Of a stretch of DNA of 43,231 nt, positions 1-7,418 are shown piece after piece. This DNA comes from Marivivens sp. (GTDB lineage: Bacteria > Pseudomonadota > Alphaproteobacteria > Rhodobacterales > Rhodobacteraceae). The position numbers and the translations under genes were made by a program. The stretch spans positions 1 to 43,231 of the forward strand of contig JAHEBS010000002.1 in NCBI GenBank assembly GCA_024642145.1, written 5' to 3'. The notes under the pieces were generated by a model. That model ran no database searches. It was not told the origin of the DNA and saw nothing but the letters and a program-made list of their open reading frames with translations. Position 1 is the first letter of the stretch. Each line of letters begins with the position of its first letter.

Positions 1-43
1 AGGTCAGGACGGGCGCTTGGCCACGGGTCGAGACATAGCGCAT
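1..43 (-). CDS. thrC: Threonine synthase, first 14 codons only (partial)
   Basis: The reverse strand from position 43 reads MRYVSTRGQAPVLT and then runs off the window. This is the characteristic amino terminus of PLP-dependent threonine synthase, which makes threonine from O-phosphohomoserine. An AAGGAG ribosome site lies inside the last codons of the upstream SURF1 gene (51-56), and only four bases separate the SURF1 stop from this start, so the two are probably cotranslated. A SURF1-thrC junction is common in Rhodobacterales. Only the amino terminus is visible, so the call rests on that sequence plus the neighbour. Confidence 0.8.
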   Translation of the reverse strand, partial: MRYVSTRGQAPVLT

Positions 44-47
44 CGGG

Positions 48-719
48 CTACTCCTTGCGTCGGATGGTCTTGATCACAAGGTAGCCGGTCATGCCCGCCC
101 ATGCGGCGGCCATGAGAAACCATGTGATCGCGTAATTGAGGTGGTTATTGGGTATCGCCGCCGTATCGACCGGATGCTGGGTCAGACCCAGATCATTGGC
201 CGAAACCGCCCGCGCCACGACCAGAACCGGCTCGGTGCCCAAGGCTTGGGCCATCTGGTCCACATCGCGCGCATACCAGATGTTCGCGGGGTCGGGCGCT
301 GCGGTCCATTTGTCGGTCTCGCGCGGCCAGAACAGATTTCCGGTGACGGTCAGCGCGGTCGCGGGGCGCGGGTCGCCCTTGGCGGTGTCGGGGATCTGGC
401 CCAACTCGACCATGATCTTGCGCCCGTCATCGGTGACAAAACCCGCGACGATGCGATAGGCGGCTCCACCCTCGTCGCCCGGCGTCAGAACGTCCAGTTC
501 CTGCCCCGTGGTCGTCCCGCTGACATTGACCGACAGATAGTCGTCCCGCGGCGTTTCGGGGGCCGCGGGCAAGGCTGCAGGATCGGCGGCAATGGCGCTG
601 GCAATCTCGGCCAGCATCACCTCTTTCCACGCCAGACGCCGCACCTGCCATGCCCCGAGGTTGAGCAGGATGGCCAGGCCCACAAAGCCCATCACAAGCG
701 GAAAGATCAAACGACGCAT
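48..719 (-). CDS. surf1: SURF1 family cytochrome oxidase assembly protein
   Basis: This 223-residue inner-membrane protein helps insert heme a into subunit I of aa3-type cytochrome c oxidase. It has the SURF1 layout: one transmembrane helix at about residues 5-22 ending in the conserved LGAWQVRRLAWK, a periplasmic domain, and a second helix at about 195-217 preceded by the family signature NNHLNYAITWF. The length is normal for bacterial SURF1. It is the last oxidase gene of the minus-strand cta operon. A hairpin with a T run lies just upstream of its start, so its expression may be lowered relative to ctaE. Confidence 0.93.
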   Translation of the reverse strand: MRRLIFPLVMGFVGLAILLNLGAWQVRRLAWKEVMLAEIASAIAADPAALPAAPETPRDDYLSVNVSGTTTGQELDVLTPGDEGGAAYRIVAGFVTDDGRKIMVELGQIPDTAKGDPRPATALTVTGNLFWPRETDKWTAAPDPANIWYARDVDQMAQALGTEPVLVVARAVSANDLGLTQHPVDTAAIPNNHLNYAITWFLMAAAWAGMTGYLVIKTIRRKE

Positions 720-731
720 CGTGGTTTTCCC

Positions 732-764
732 AAAAGGAAACGCGCGAGAAGCCCCGCGCGTTCC
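732..764 (-). terminator. Hairpin with T run between ctaE and surf1
   Basis: Read on the minus strand, GGAACGCGCG and CGCGCGTTTCC form a stem (one bulged T) around an 8-base loop, followed by TTTT. This looks like an intrinsic terminator or attenuator. It would let only part of the oxidase transcription reach surf1 and thrC. It lies about 13 bases before the surf1 start, so it could instead act on translation. Confidence 0.55.
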
Positions 765-809
765 AAGCCGTTCAAGGCGGGGACACCGGCCCCCGGTCCT
801 TGCAGAGCC

Positions 810-1610
810 TTACTGGCCCCAGACGTAGATGGCGGCAAAGAGGAACAGCCAGACCACGTCCACGAAGTGCCAGTACCAAGCGGCAGCTTCAAAGCCCACA
901 TGGGCCTCTTGGGTGAACTGGCCCTTAAGGACCCGCATCAGGCAGACAAAGAGAAAGATCGTGCCGATGATAACGTGGAACCCGTGGAAGCCCGTCGCGA
1001 AGAAGAACGAGGCGCCATAGATATTGCCGGCAAGGCCGAAGGCCGCGTGGCTGTATTCGTAGACCTGGAACACGGTAAACAGCATCCCCAGACCGATCGC
1101 CAGGATCAGACCCTGCCGGATGTCCTTGCGGTTGTTTTCCGCGGTCAGGGCGTGGTGGGCCCAAGTCGCGGCAGCGCCCGAGCAAAGAAGGATCAGCGTG
1201 TTGATGATCGGCAGGTGCCAAGGATCGAAAGTCTCGATACCTGCGGGCGGCCAGACGCCATCCTTGATGGGCGAAAGCGGCCCCATCGGGTAAAGCGCAT
1301 GTTTGAAGAAGGTCCAGAACCACGCGAGGAAGAACATCACTTCGGACATGATGAACAGCACAAAGCCGTAACGCAGGCCGATGCGCACCACGGGGGTGTG
1401 ATCGCCGGTTTCGCCTTCATGCACGACGTCCGACCACCAGGCAAACATCGTATAGGCCACCATGGCCAGACCGATCAGGAACATGTAGGGGCCATGGGCC
1501 TGCATCCACATGACCGCGCCAAACAGCATGACAAAGGCGCCTACGGCACCGGTCAGCGGCCAGATCGAGGGCTTGAGGATGTGGTAGTCGTGATTCTTCT
1601 CATGGGCCAT
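810..1610 (-). CDS. ctaE: Cytochrome c oxidase subunit III
   Basis: This 266-residue polytopic inner-membrane protein is subunit III of the aa3-type cytochrome c oxidase, which stabilises the catalytic core and the proton-uptake path. Seven transmembrane stretches can be traced. Family landmarks include the early HPWPLTGA-like region (here [13 protein letters not shown]), [15 protein letters not shown] at about residues 58-72, [15 protein letters not shown] at about 195-209, and the C-terminal [14 protein letters not shown]. The length matches alphaproteobacterial CoxC. It follows ctaG after 25 bases and precedes surf1 after an attenuator-like hairpin. Subunit I (ctaD) is not in the window. 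Confidence 0.97.
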   Translation of the reverse strand: MAHEKNHDYHILKPSIWPLTGAVGAFVMLFGAVMWMQAHGPYMFLIGLAMVAYTMFAWWSDVVHEGETGDHTPVVRIGLRYGFVLFIMSEVMFFLAWFWTFFKHALYPMGPLSPIKDGVWPPAGIETFDPWHLPIINTLILLCSGAAATWAHHALTAENNRKDIRQGLILAIGLGMLFTVFQVYEYSHAAFGLAGNIYGASFFFATGFHGFHVIIGTIFLFVCLMRVLKGQFTQEAHVGFEAAAWYWHFVDVVWLFLFAAIYVWGQ

Positions 1611-1635
1611 GATTCAGGTTCCCTGCGGCTATTCG

Positions 1636-2235
1636 TTAGTTCGTCTCTATGGCGTCAGATGACGGGCTTGTCAAAGCGGCGGATTGATCTTGCGGCAGAT
1701 CAATCCGGAAAAAAGTGTAGCTGAGCGTGATCTCTTGCACGAATTTCGCGTCCGGGTCGTCCACGATGGACGGATCGACGAAAAAGCTGACCGGCATCTG
1801 CACGGTTTCACCCGGTTGCAGCACTTGTTCGGTGAAGCAGAAACACTGGATCTTGTCGAAATAGCCACCAGCGATATCGGGCGTCACGTTATAGGCGGCC
1901 TGACCGGCGATGGGTTGGTCAGAGATGTTGGTGGCTTCGAAGAAGGCCAGACCCGTCTCGCCGATATGCAGCGTCATCTCGCGGGCGACGGGCTTGAAAG
2001 TCCAAGGCAGGCTCGAGTCGACGGTGCCGTCAAAGCGGATGGTGATGGTGCGATCCAGCACCACGTCCGACGATTTTTCAGCGACCGAAACGGTCCCGCC
2101 ATAGCCCGTGACCTTGCAAAACCAGCTATAGAACGGCACCGCGGCCCAAGTCAGCGCGCCCATCAACACGATGATGGACACAAGCATCGCGACGGTCTTC
2201 TGCGGACCCGTCAGGCGCGCAAGAAAAGCCTTCAC
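1636..2235 (-). CDS. ctaG: Cytochrome c oxidase assembly protein CtaG (Cox11), copper delivery to CuB
   Basis: This 199-residue Cox11-type copper chaperone is anchored by one transmembrane helix (about residues 13-34) with a periplasmic beta domain. It carries the copper-binding pair in IQCFCFTEQVLQPGE (about residues 128-142) and the conserved VPFYSWFCKVTGYGGT just after the helix. It starts at a GTG that overlaps the stop of the preceding small gene (GTGA), which indicates translational coupling. The product supplies copper to the CuB site of subunit I. Confidence 0.95.
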   Translation of the reverse strand: MKAFLARLTGPQKTVAMLVSIIVLMGALTWAAVPFYSWFCKVTGYGGTVSVAEKSSDVVLDRTITIRFDGTVDSSLPWTFKPVAREMTLHIGETGLAFFEATNISDQPIAGQAAYNVTPDIAGGYFDKIQCFCFTEQVLQPGETVQMPVSFFVDPSIVDDPDAKFVQEITLSYTFFRIDLPQDQSAALTSPSSDAIETN

Positions 2236-2456
2236 TGGGCGGGCTCCGTCGTGGTTTCACCATCAGTTGCCGGCGCGGGTTCAAGCGTGACCTGAACCGC
2301 GTGGTCATAGCCCTGCAGCGCAGCGCCCTGCCCGTTCTGGACCTTGACCACAGTCAGGCCGAAAACCATGGCCACGAAGGCCAGCAAGATCGCGCCAAGC
2401 CAGAGATTGCGGCCGCGACGGCGCCCATGCAGTTCGTGTTCGACCTTGATCGCCAT
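2232..2456 (-). CDS. coxF: Small single-helix membrane protein of the cta operon (CoxF-like)
   Basis: This is a 74-residue protein with a basic N terminus (HGRRRGRN), one transmembrane helix at about residues 19-38, and a short acidic C-terminal tail ending TTEPAQ. Small proteins of this shape lie between ctaB and ctaG in many Rhodobacterales and are annotated CoxF; their role is not well defined. The ATG overlaps the ctaB stop (TGATG) and its own stop overlaps the ctaG start, so it is translationally coupled on both sides. A GTG one codon upstream is an alternative start. The symbol is assigned mainly from position and size. Confidence 0.75.
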   Translation of the reverse strand: MAIKVEHELHGRRRGRNLWLGAILLAFVAMVFGLTVVKVQNGQGAALQGYDHAVQVTLEPAPATDGETTTEPAQ

Positions 2457-3403
2457 CACAGGCTCCCGAAACCATTGGCATGCAGCGCGGCTTCGACCAG
2501 AAGCGCGCCGAAATGCAGAAAGAGGTAATAGAGCGAGATCTTGAACACCCGCCGTTCGGCCAGATAGGCATCCGCCGCGGCCGCATCTTCATCACGGCGC
2601 GACAGTTTGATCACTGCGGCAAGAAACCACAGGTTCATCGCAACCGAGACCGCCAGATAGATCGGCCCTCCGATCGAGGTAAAGCCCAGCGCCAGCGCCA
2701 CGGGGATCAGCACCAGCGTATAGACAAAGATGTGGCGGCGCGTGGCGGGGCGGCCATGCGTCTCGGTCAGCATCGGCACGCCGGCATCGCCGTAATCCGA
2801 TTTGACAAACAGCGCCAAGGCCCAGAAATGCGGCGGCGTCCACATGAAGATCAGCGCAAACATCAACGCGCTTTCGACCGAGATGGCCCCCGTCGCCGCG
2901 GCCCAGCCGACCATGGGCGGGAAGGCCCCCGCCGCTCCGCCGATGACGATGTTCTGCGGCGTCGACCGCTTGAGCCACATCGAATAGATCACGGCGTAAA
3001 AGAAGATGGTAAAGGCCAACAGCCCTGCCGCCAGCAGGTTGGTGGCCAACCCGAGCATCACCACCGAAAAGGCCGACAGCGCCAGACCAAGGCCAAGGGC
3101 CTCGCCCGGCTGGACGCGGCCCGAGGGGATGGGACGGTTGCGGGTGCGGCGCATCACACGGTCGATATCGGCGTCCCACCACATGTTCAGCGCGCCCGAG
3201 GCGCCTGCGCCCACGGCGATGCAGAGGATCGCGACAAAGGCGATAAAGGGATGGGTCGGCACCGGCGCCACAACAAGGCCCACCAGTGCGGTAAAGACCA
3301 CCAGCGACATTACGCGGGGCTTGAGGAGCGAAAAGTAATCGCCCATCTCCGCTTCGTGCGGGGTCTCGGTCACGTCTAGATCGCTCATTTTCTTGTCAGT
3401 CAT
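2456..3403 (-). CDS. ctaB: Protoheme IX farnesyltransferase (heme O synthase)
   Basis: This 315-residue UbiA-superfamily membrane enzyme farnesylates heme b to heme O, the precursor of heme a for the oxidase. The first prenyl-diphosphate/Mg site is [18 protein letters not shown] at about residues 93-110. The second acidic region lies near [17 protein letters not shown] (about 202-218). About nine transmembrane helices are visible. The first 25 residues are polar and variable; a methionine at residue 6 is an alternative start. It sits between ctaC and the coxF-ctaG pair, where heme O synthase is expected. Confidence 0.96.
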   Translation of the reverse strand: MTDKKMSDLDVTETPHEAEMGDYFSLLKPRVMSLVVFTALVGLVVAPVPTHPFIAFVAILCIAVGAGASGALNMWWDADIDRVMRRTRNRPIPSGRVQPGEALGLGLALSAFSVVMLGLATNLLAAGLLAFTIFFYAVIYSMWLKRSTPQNIVIGGAAGAFPPMVGWAAATGAISVESALMFALIFMWTPPHFWALALFVKSDYGDAGVPMLTETHGRPATRRHIFVYTLVLIPVALALGFTSIGGPIYLAVSVAMNLWFLAAVIKLSRRDEDAAAADAYLAERRVFKISLYYLFLHFGALLVEAALHANGFGSL

Positions 3404-3447
3404 CTCCGGTCCCGCGCCTCATGCCCGGTGCCTTTTTGAAAGACCTA

Positions 3448-3469
3448 CGCCCGGGGTGCGGCCCGGGCG
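3448..3469 (-). terminator. GC-rich stem-loop between ctaC and ctaB
   Basis: CGCCCGGG and CCCGGGCG form a perfect 8-bp stem around a 6-base loop. On the minus strand it is followed by a mildly T-rich stretch (TAGGTCTTTC). It may attenuate transcription from ctaC into the assembly genes or protect the ctaC transcript end. The lack of a clean T run makes a full terminator less likely. Confidence 0.4.
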
Positions 3470-3515
3470 CAGTGTGGCGCGGCCCGTTGGACGGGGCGCG
3501 CAATGCATTGGCCTA

Positions 3516-4376
3516 TCAGGCCGGGAAATCGACCTTCGCCTGCGCCAGCCAGGCGTCATAGGCCTCTTGGCTGACAACCTTGAGCGTGATCGGCATATAG
3601 GCGTGGTCCTTGCCGCAAAGCTCCGAGCACTGGCCAAAATAGATGCCTTCCTCGGTGGGCTGGAACCACAGTTGGGCCAGACGACCGGGAACGCCGTCTT
3701 GCTTGACGCCCATCGCGGGCATCGCCCACGAGTGGATCACGTCGGCGGCGGTGACCTGCATCAAAATGACGGCGCCAACCGGCACCACCACGGCCTGATC
3801 GGTGGCCAAGCGGAACTCGGCGTCCGAATAACCGGCAGCGGCCAGTTCGCCACTGATCGTCTCGTTGAGGTTGCCCTCGCCCGAGCCGATCATGAAGGCA
3901 TCAAAGGCCACGGCCTGATCGACGTATTCATAGGACCAATACCACTGGTGGCCGGTCACCTTGATAACGATGTCACCCGTGGGCATTTCCTGCTGCTTGA
4001 ACAGTGCGGGCAGCGAATAGGACCCGATAAACACCAGAATGATGATCGGGATCACCGTCCATGCAACTTCCAGCGGCGAGTTATGGGTGAACTTGGCCGG
4101 ATTGGGATTGGCGCGACGGTTGAAACGCACAATGACGATCAGCATCAGCAGAACGACAAAAGCGGTGATAACACCCACGATCCACAGGAGCATCGTGTCC
4201 AGACGATGCACGTCCGAGGCCAGTTCCGAGGCGGCGGGCTGGAAGCCCATCAGCCCGTCAACGGGCGCGCCTTTGATCGTAAGGTTGTCGGTCGCGGCCT
4301 GTGCAAAGGCTGCGGTCGCTGCAAAGGTAGCGGCGGCGGTCGCGGCGATACCGGAGAAAAGGTTGGTCAGTCGCAT
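3516..4376 (-). CDS. ctaC: Cytochrome c oxidase subunit II (CuA subunit)
   Basis: This 286-residue subunit receives electrons from cytochrome c through its binuclear CuA centre. It has a Sec signal peptide ending near AFAQA (about residue 27), two transmembrane helices (about 65-88 and 106-128), and a periplasmic cupredoxin domain. The CuA ligands are visible: His in [16 protein letters not shown], and the two Cys, His and Met in [16 protein letters not shown]. The docking aromatic run is [12 protein letters not shown]. It is the first gene of the minus-strand cta operon. Subunit I lies elsewhere. Confidence 0.97.
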   Translation of the reverse strand: MRLTNLFSGIAATAAATFAATAAFAQAATDNLTIKGAPVDGLMGFQPAASELASDVHRLDTMLLWIVGVITAFVVLLMLIVIVRFNRRANPNPAKFTHNSPLEVAWTVIPIIILVFIGSYSLPALFKQQEMPTGDIVIKVTGHQWYWSYEYVDQAVAFDAFMIGSGEGNLNETISGELAAAGYSDAEFRLATDQAVVVPVGAVILMQVTAADVIHSWAMPAMGVKQDGVPGRLAQLWFQPTEEGIYFGQCSELCGKDHAYMPITLKVVSQEAYDAWLAQAKVDFPA

Positions 4377-4581
4377 GTCTTACCCTGTGTAGCTGACGCT
4401 GATGCGCCGAATGCGGCATCCCGCGCCCAAACTGGCCGGAATCCCGTTGTATCCGGGGTCCCCAAGACCATATTCTGACCCAAAGAGCAAGCGCGCGCTG
4501 CGTGCGAAATGCCGCATGGCGCGAATGGATCGCATCTGGGGCGAACACAGCCGCGATCGGACCCGAGAGACAGGAAATTCA
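4377..4581. promoter_or_regulatory. Divergent promoter region between ctaC and tldD
   Basis: This 205-base region separates two divergent genes and must hold both promoters. I could not place convincing -35/-10 pairs. It contains a 9-base inverted pair, ATGCGGCAT at 4411-4419 and ATGCCGCAT at 4509-4517, and the short palindrome GGGGTCCCC at 4455-4463. The ctaC ribosome site appears to be CAGGGTAAG just before its start. Confidence 0.4.
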
Positions 4582-6003
4582 ATGACCACATCCACCTTCC
4601 GCCCGTTCGAGACACTGCTCGACCGCGACCAAGCCACGGCCCGCCTGCGCGAGGCTGTGGCGGGTGCCGATGATGGCGAACTTTTCCTTGAAAGCCGCCG
4701 ATCCGAGGTGCTGAGCTTCGACGACGGGCGGCTCAAGACCGCCAGTTTCGATGCCGCCGAAGGCTTTGGCCTGCGCGCCGTGCGGGGCGAAACGACCGGC
4801 TACGCGCATTCGACGGTGATCGATGATGCGGCAATTGCGCGCGCCGTGGCGACGACCCGTCTGGCCGTGGGCGCGGGCGGCGGCACCATGGCCGAGCCAC
4901 CGCTGGCGACGAATCGCAGGCTTTACACGGATGCAGACCCGATGGCCGGCGCGGCCTTTGCCGCCAAGGTCGATCTGCTGCGCGAAATCGACGCCTTTGC
5001 GCGCGCGCTGGACCCGCGTGTGGTGCAGGTCACGGTCACCTTGGCCGCAGCCCTGCAGGAAGTGGCGATCTTGCGGCCCGAAGGCGGTCTGGTGACCGAC
5101 ATCCGCCCCATGGCGCGGCTGAATGTGGGCGTGATTATGGAACGCGACGGTCGGCGCGAAAGCGGCGGCGCCGGTGGCGGCGGGCGCGTGGGTCTGGACG
5201 GGATCATCGCCCGCGACAACTGGGAACGCATGGTGCGCGAGGCGGCGCGTATCGCCAGCGTCAATCTAGAGGCCGAACCCGCCCCAGCGGGTGTTCTGGA
5301 CGTCGTCTTGGGTCCGGGCTGGCCGGGGATCTTGCTGCACGAGGCGGTCGGGCATGGTCTGGAAGGCGATTTCAACCGCAAGGGCAGCTCGGCCTTTGCC
5401 GGCAAGCTGGGCCAGCGCGTGGCGGCAGCGGGCGTCACGGTTCTGGACGATGGCACAATCCCTGACCGGCGCGGCTCGATCACAGTGGATGACGAAGGCA
5501 CGCCTTCGGCACGCAATGTGCTGATCGAGGACGGGATCTTGGTGGGCTATATGCAGGACCGCCAGAACGCGCGGCTGATGGGCGTGGCGCCCACAGGCAA
5601 CGGGCGGCGCGAAAGCTATGCGCACCAACCCATGCCACGCATGACCAATACCTATATGCTGGGCGGCAACGACGACCCCGCATCGCTTGTCGCGGACCTC
5701 AAGGACGGGATTTACGCCGTGGGCTTTGGCGGCGGGCAGGTCGATATCACCAATGGCAAGTTCGTCTTTTCCTGCACCGAGGCCTATCGCGTGAAAAACG
5801 GCAAGGTCGGCGCGCCGATCAAGGGCGCGACGCTGATCGGGGATGGCGCCACCGCGCTGACCCGTATCAGGGGTATCGGGCATGACATGGCGCTGGACCC
5901 CGGCATGGGATCATGTGGCAAGGCGGGACAATGGGTGCCGGTTGGCGTGGGCCAGCCCACGCTATTGATTGGCGGGCTGACGGTGGGTGGCGCGGGCGGT
6001 TGA
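4582..6003 (+). CDS. tldD: Metalloprotease TldD
   Basis: This 473-residue protein is the zinc-protease partner of the TldD/TldE heterodimer, which degrades unfolded peptides and matures some peptide antibiotics. The catalytic motif HEAVGH starts at residue 253 in ILLHEAVGHGLEGDF, and the C-terminal half has the family stretch SCTEAYRVKNGKVGAPIKGA. The reading frame is open upstream to 4402, but I chose the ATG at 4582. It has AGGAAATTC in front, and the protein then starts with a typical TldD N terminus. The partner TldE/PmbA is not in the window. It is followed closely by dprA. Confidence 0.94.
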   Translation: MTTSTFRPFETLLDRDQATARLREAVAGADDGELFLESRRSEVLSFDDGRLKTASFDAAEGFGLRAVRGETTGYAHSTVIDDAAIARAVATTRLAVGAGGGTMAEPPLATNRRLYTDADPMAGAAFAAKVDLLREIDAFARALDPRVVQVTVTLAAALQEVAILRPEGGLVTDIRPMARLNVGVIMERDGRRESGGAGGGGRVGLDGIIARDNWERMVREAARIASVNLEAEPAPAGVLDVVLGPGWPGILLHEAVGHGLEGDFNRKGSSAFAGKLGQRVAAAGVTVLDDGTIPDRRGSITVDDEGTPSARNVLIEDGILVGYMQDRQNARLMGVAPTGNGRRESYAHQPMPRMTNTYMLGGNDDPASLVADLKDGIYAVGFGGGQVDITNGKFVFSCTEAYRVKNGKVGAPIKGATLIGDGATALTRIRGIGHDMALDPGMGSCGKAGQWVPVGVGQPTLLIGGLTVGGAGG

Positions 6004-6066
6004 GGCGATTCAGAGGCTGTTAACCTTGAACCGTTAAACCTGATTCTGCAGCAGACGGAGCGGCAG

Positions 6067-7206
6067 ATGAACGGTCACACCCCTTCTTCCACTCACCCCC
6101 CACTCCCACCCACCACGGAAGAAGACCGCTTTGCATGGCTTCGTCTGCTGCGCTCGCGGCGGGTTGGTCCGGCAACCTTTTGGCGGCTGATGGCGGAACA
6201 CGGCACAGCGCGGTCGGCACTGGCGGCGCTGCCGGAAATGGCCGCCGCCGCTGGCGTGACCGGCTACGAGATTTGCCCCGAGGGCGTGGTTGCGGCCGAG
6301 GTCCGTGCCGCCCGCACCTTGGGCGCACGTGCGCTGTTTTACGGCGAACCCGCCTACCCTGCCCTTTTGGCCGCCATGCCCGACGCCCCGCCGATGCTTT
6401 GGACGATGGGCAGGCTTGACCTTCTGGCGCGGCCCGCGGTGGCGCTGGTGGGGGCGCGCAACGCCTCGTCCCTTGCGCTGCGCATGGCGCGTGCCTTGGC
6501 GCATGATCTGTCGGACGCGGGGCATCTGGTTGTGTCTGGTCTGGCGCGCGGCGTGGATGCAGCGGCACATGAGGGTGCCTTGGCCGCAGGCACGCTTGCG
6601 GTGCAGGCGGGCGGGGTCGATGTGATCTACCCCGCCGAAAACGCTGGGTTGGCGGCCGCGATCGCCGCCAAGGGGTTGCGCGTCTCGGAACAACCGATGG
6701 GACTGGAACCGCAAGCGCGCCATTTCCCGATCCGCAATCGCCTGATTGCGGGGCTGGCGGCCGCCACCGTCGTGATCGAGGCCGCACCGAAATCCGGCAG
6801 TCTGATCACCGCGCAACTGGCGCTGGGCTTGGGACGAGAGGTCATGGCCGTGCCGGGCCACCCGATGGACCCGCGCGCGGGGGGCTGTCTGAACCTGATC
6901 CGCGACGGGGCGATCCTGGTGCGCGGGGCGCAAGATGTGCTGGCAGCCTTGGCCCCGACCCCGACCCGACGACGTCCTGCCGCACCGAACGCCGCGCCCC
7001 ACCGCCCCGCCCCACGGCCCCTGCGCGAGGCCGCAGCCCTGCATCGCCAGATCCTTGATCGGCTTGGACCCTCGCCTGTGGCCGAGGACCAGTTGATCCG
7101 CGATCTGGCGCTGAGCGCGGCGCAGGCAGGGCCACTGTTGGCGGATCTGGAACTGGAGGGCCGCATTGCCCGATCCGAGGGTGGCATGGTGGCGCTGGTC
7201 GCCTGA
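6067..7206 (+). CDS. dprA: DNA-processing protein DprA (Smf)
   Basis: This 379-residue protein binds incoming single-stranded DNA and loads RecA during transformation or gene-transfer-agent uptake. The Rossmann core holds VALVGARNAS (about residues 128-137), VVSGLARGVDAAAHEGAL and FPIRNRLIAG, with SGSLITAQLA and VMAVPGHP further on. A proline/alanine/arginine-rich linker (about 300-322) leads to a C-terminal winged-helix domain. The ribosome site is GACGGAG. In Rhodobacter dprA belongs to the CtrA-controlled competence and gene-transfer set; two TTAA tetramers lie upstream (6020-6037) but with unusual spacing. Confidence 0.95.
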   Translation: MNGHTPSSTHPPLPPTTEEDRFAWLRLLRSRRVGPATFWRLMAEHGTARSALAALPEMAAAAGVTGYEICPEGVVAAEVRAARTLGARALFYGEPAYPALLAAMPDAPPMLWTMGRLDLLARPAVALVGARNASSLALRMARALAHDLSDAGHLVVSGLARGVDAAAHEGALAAGTLAVQAGGVDVIYPAENAGLAAAIAAKGLRVSEQPMGLEPQARHFPIRNRLIAGLAAATVVIEAAPKSGSLITAQLALGLGREVMAVPGHPMDPRAGGCLNLIRDGAILVRGAQDVLAALAPTPTRRRPAAPNAAPHRPAPRPLREAAALHRQILDRLGPSPVAEDQLIRDLALSAAQAGPLLADLELEGRIARSEGGMVALVA

Positions 7207-7418
7207 CGGGATGTGCCGCACCAGCGGGTCGCGGCAGGATCTGGGTATTTTTGGTCAGAAGAACCTGGGCGGGCGGGACGACGCCGCTGCTTTTGGGCAG
7301 GCCTGATCATCTGCGCATAAGCGAAAAATTGCGCTGCGCGCTAAGCGGATTGACATTCATCTTGCCGCACCAGCATCTTGCGCGCCCATGAATTGCCGCA
7401 GCCGAGCAAGGATCGCAC
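7207..7418 (+). promoter_or_regulatory. Intergenic region dprA-topA with candidate topA promoter
   Basis: A TGCCGC/GCGGCA stem (7214-7219 with 7231-7236) is followed 12 bases later by TTTTT and could end dprA transcription. A perfect -35 box TTGACA lies at 7350-7355, with a weak -10 (CATCTT, 7374-7379) 18 bases further on, upstream of topA. The stretch GGGTATTTTTGGTCAGAAGAA (7243-7263) resembles motifs often seen behind genes in Rhodobacteraceae; I state that from memory and it needs checking. Confidence 0.4.

Noticed and set aside
141-1724. Long plus-strand open frame (527 residues) across surf1 and ctaE
   Set aside because: It is antisense to two clear oxidase genes, spans their intergenic gap, and has the Gln/His/Arg-rich composition of a GC-driven shadow frame.
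4411-4517. ATGCGGCAT and ATGCCGCAT as an operator pair between ctaC and tldD
   Set aside because: The halves are 89 bases apart and GC-rich; a pair of this length could arise by chance, so I list it only as a remark in the intergenic entry.
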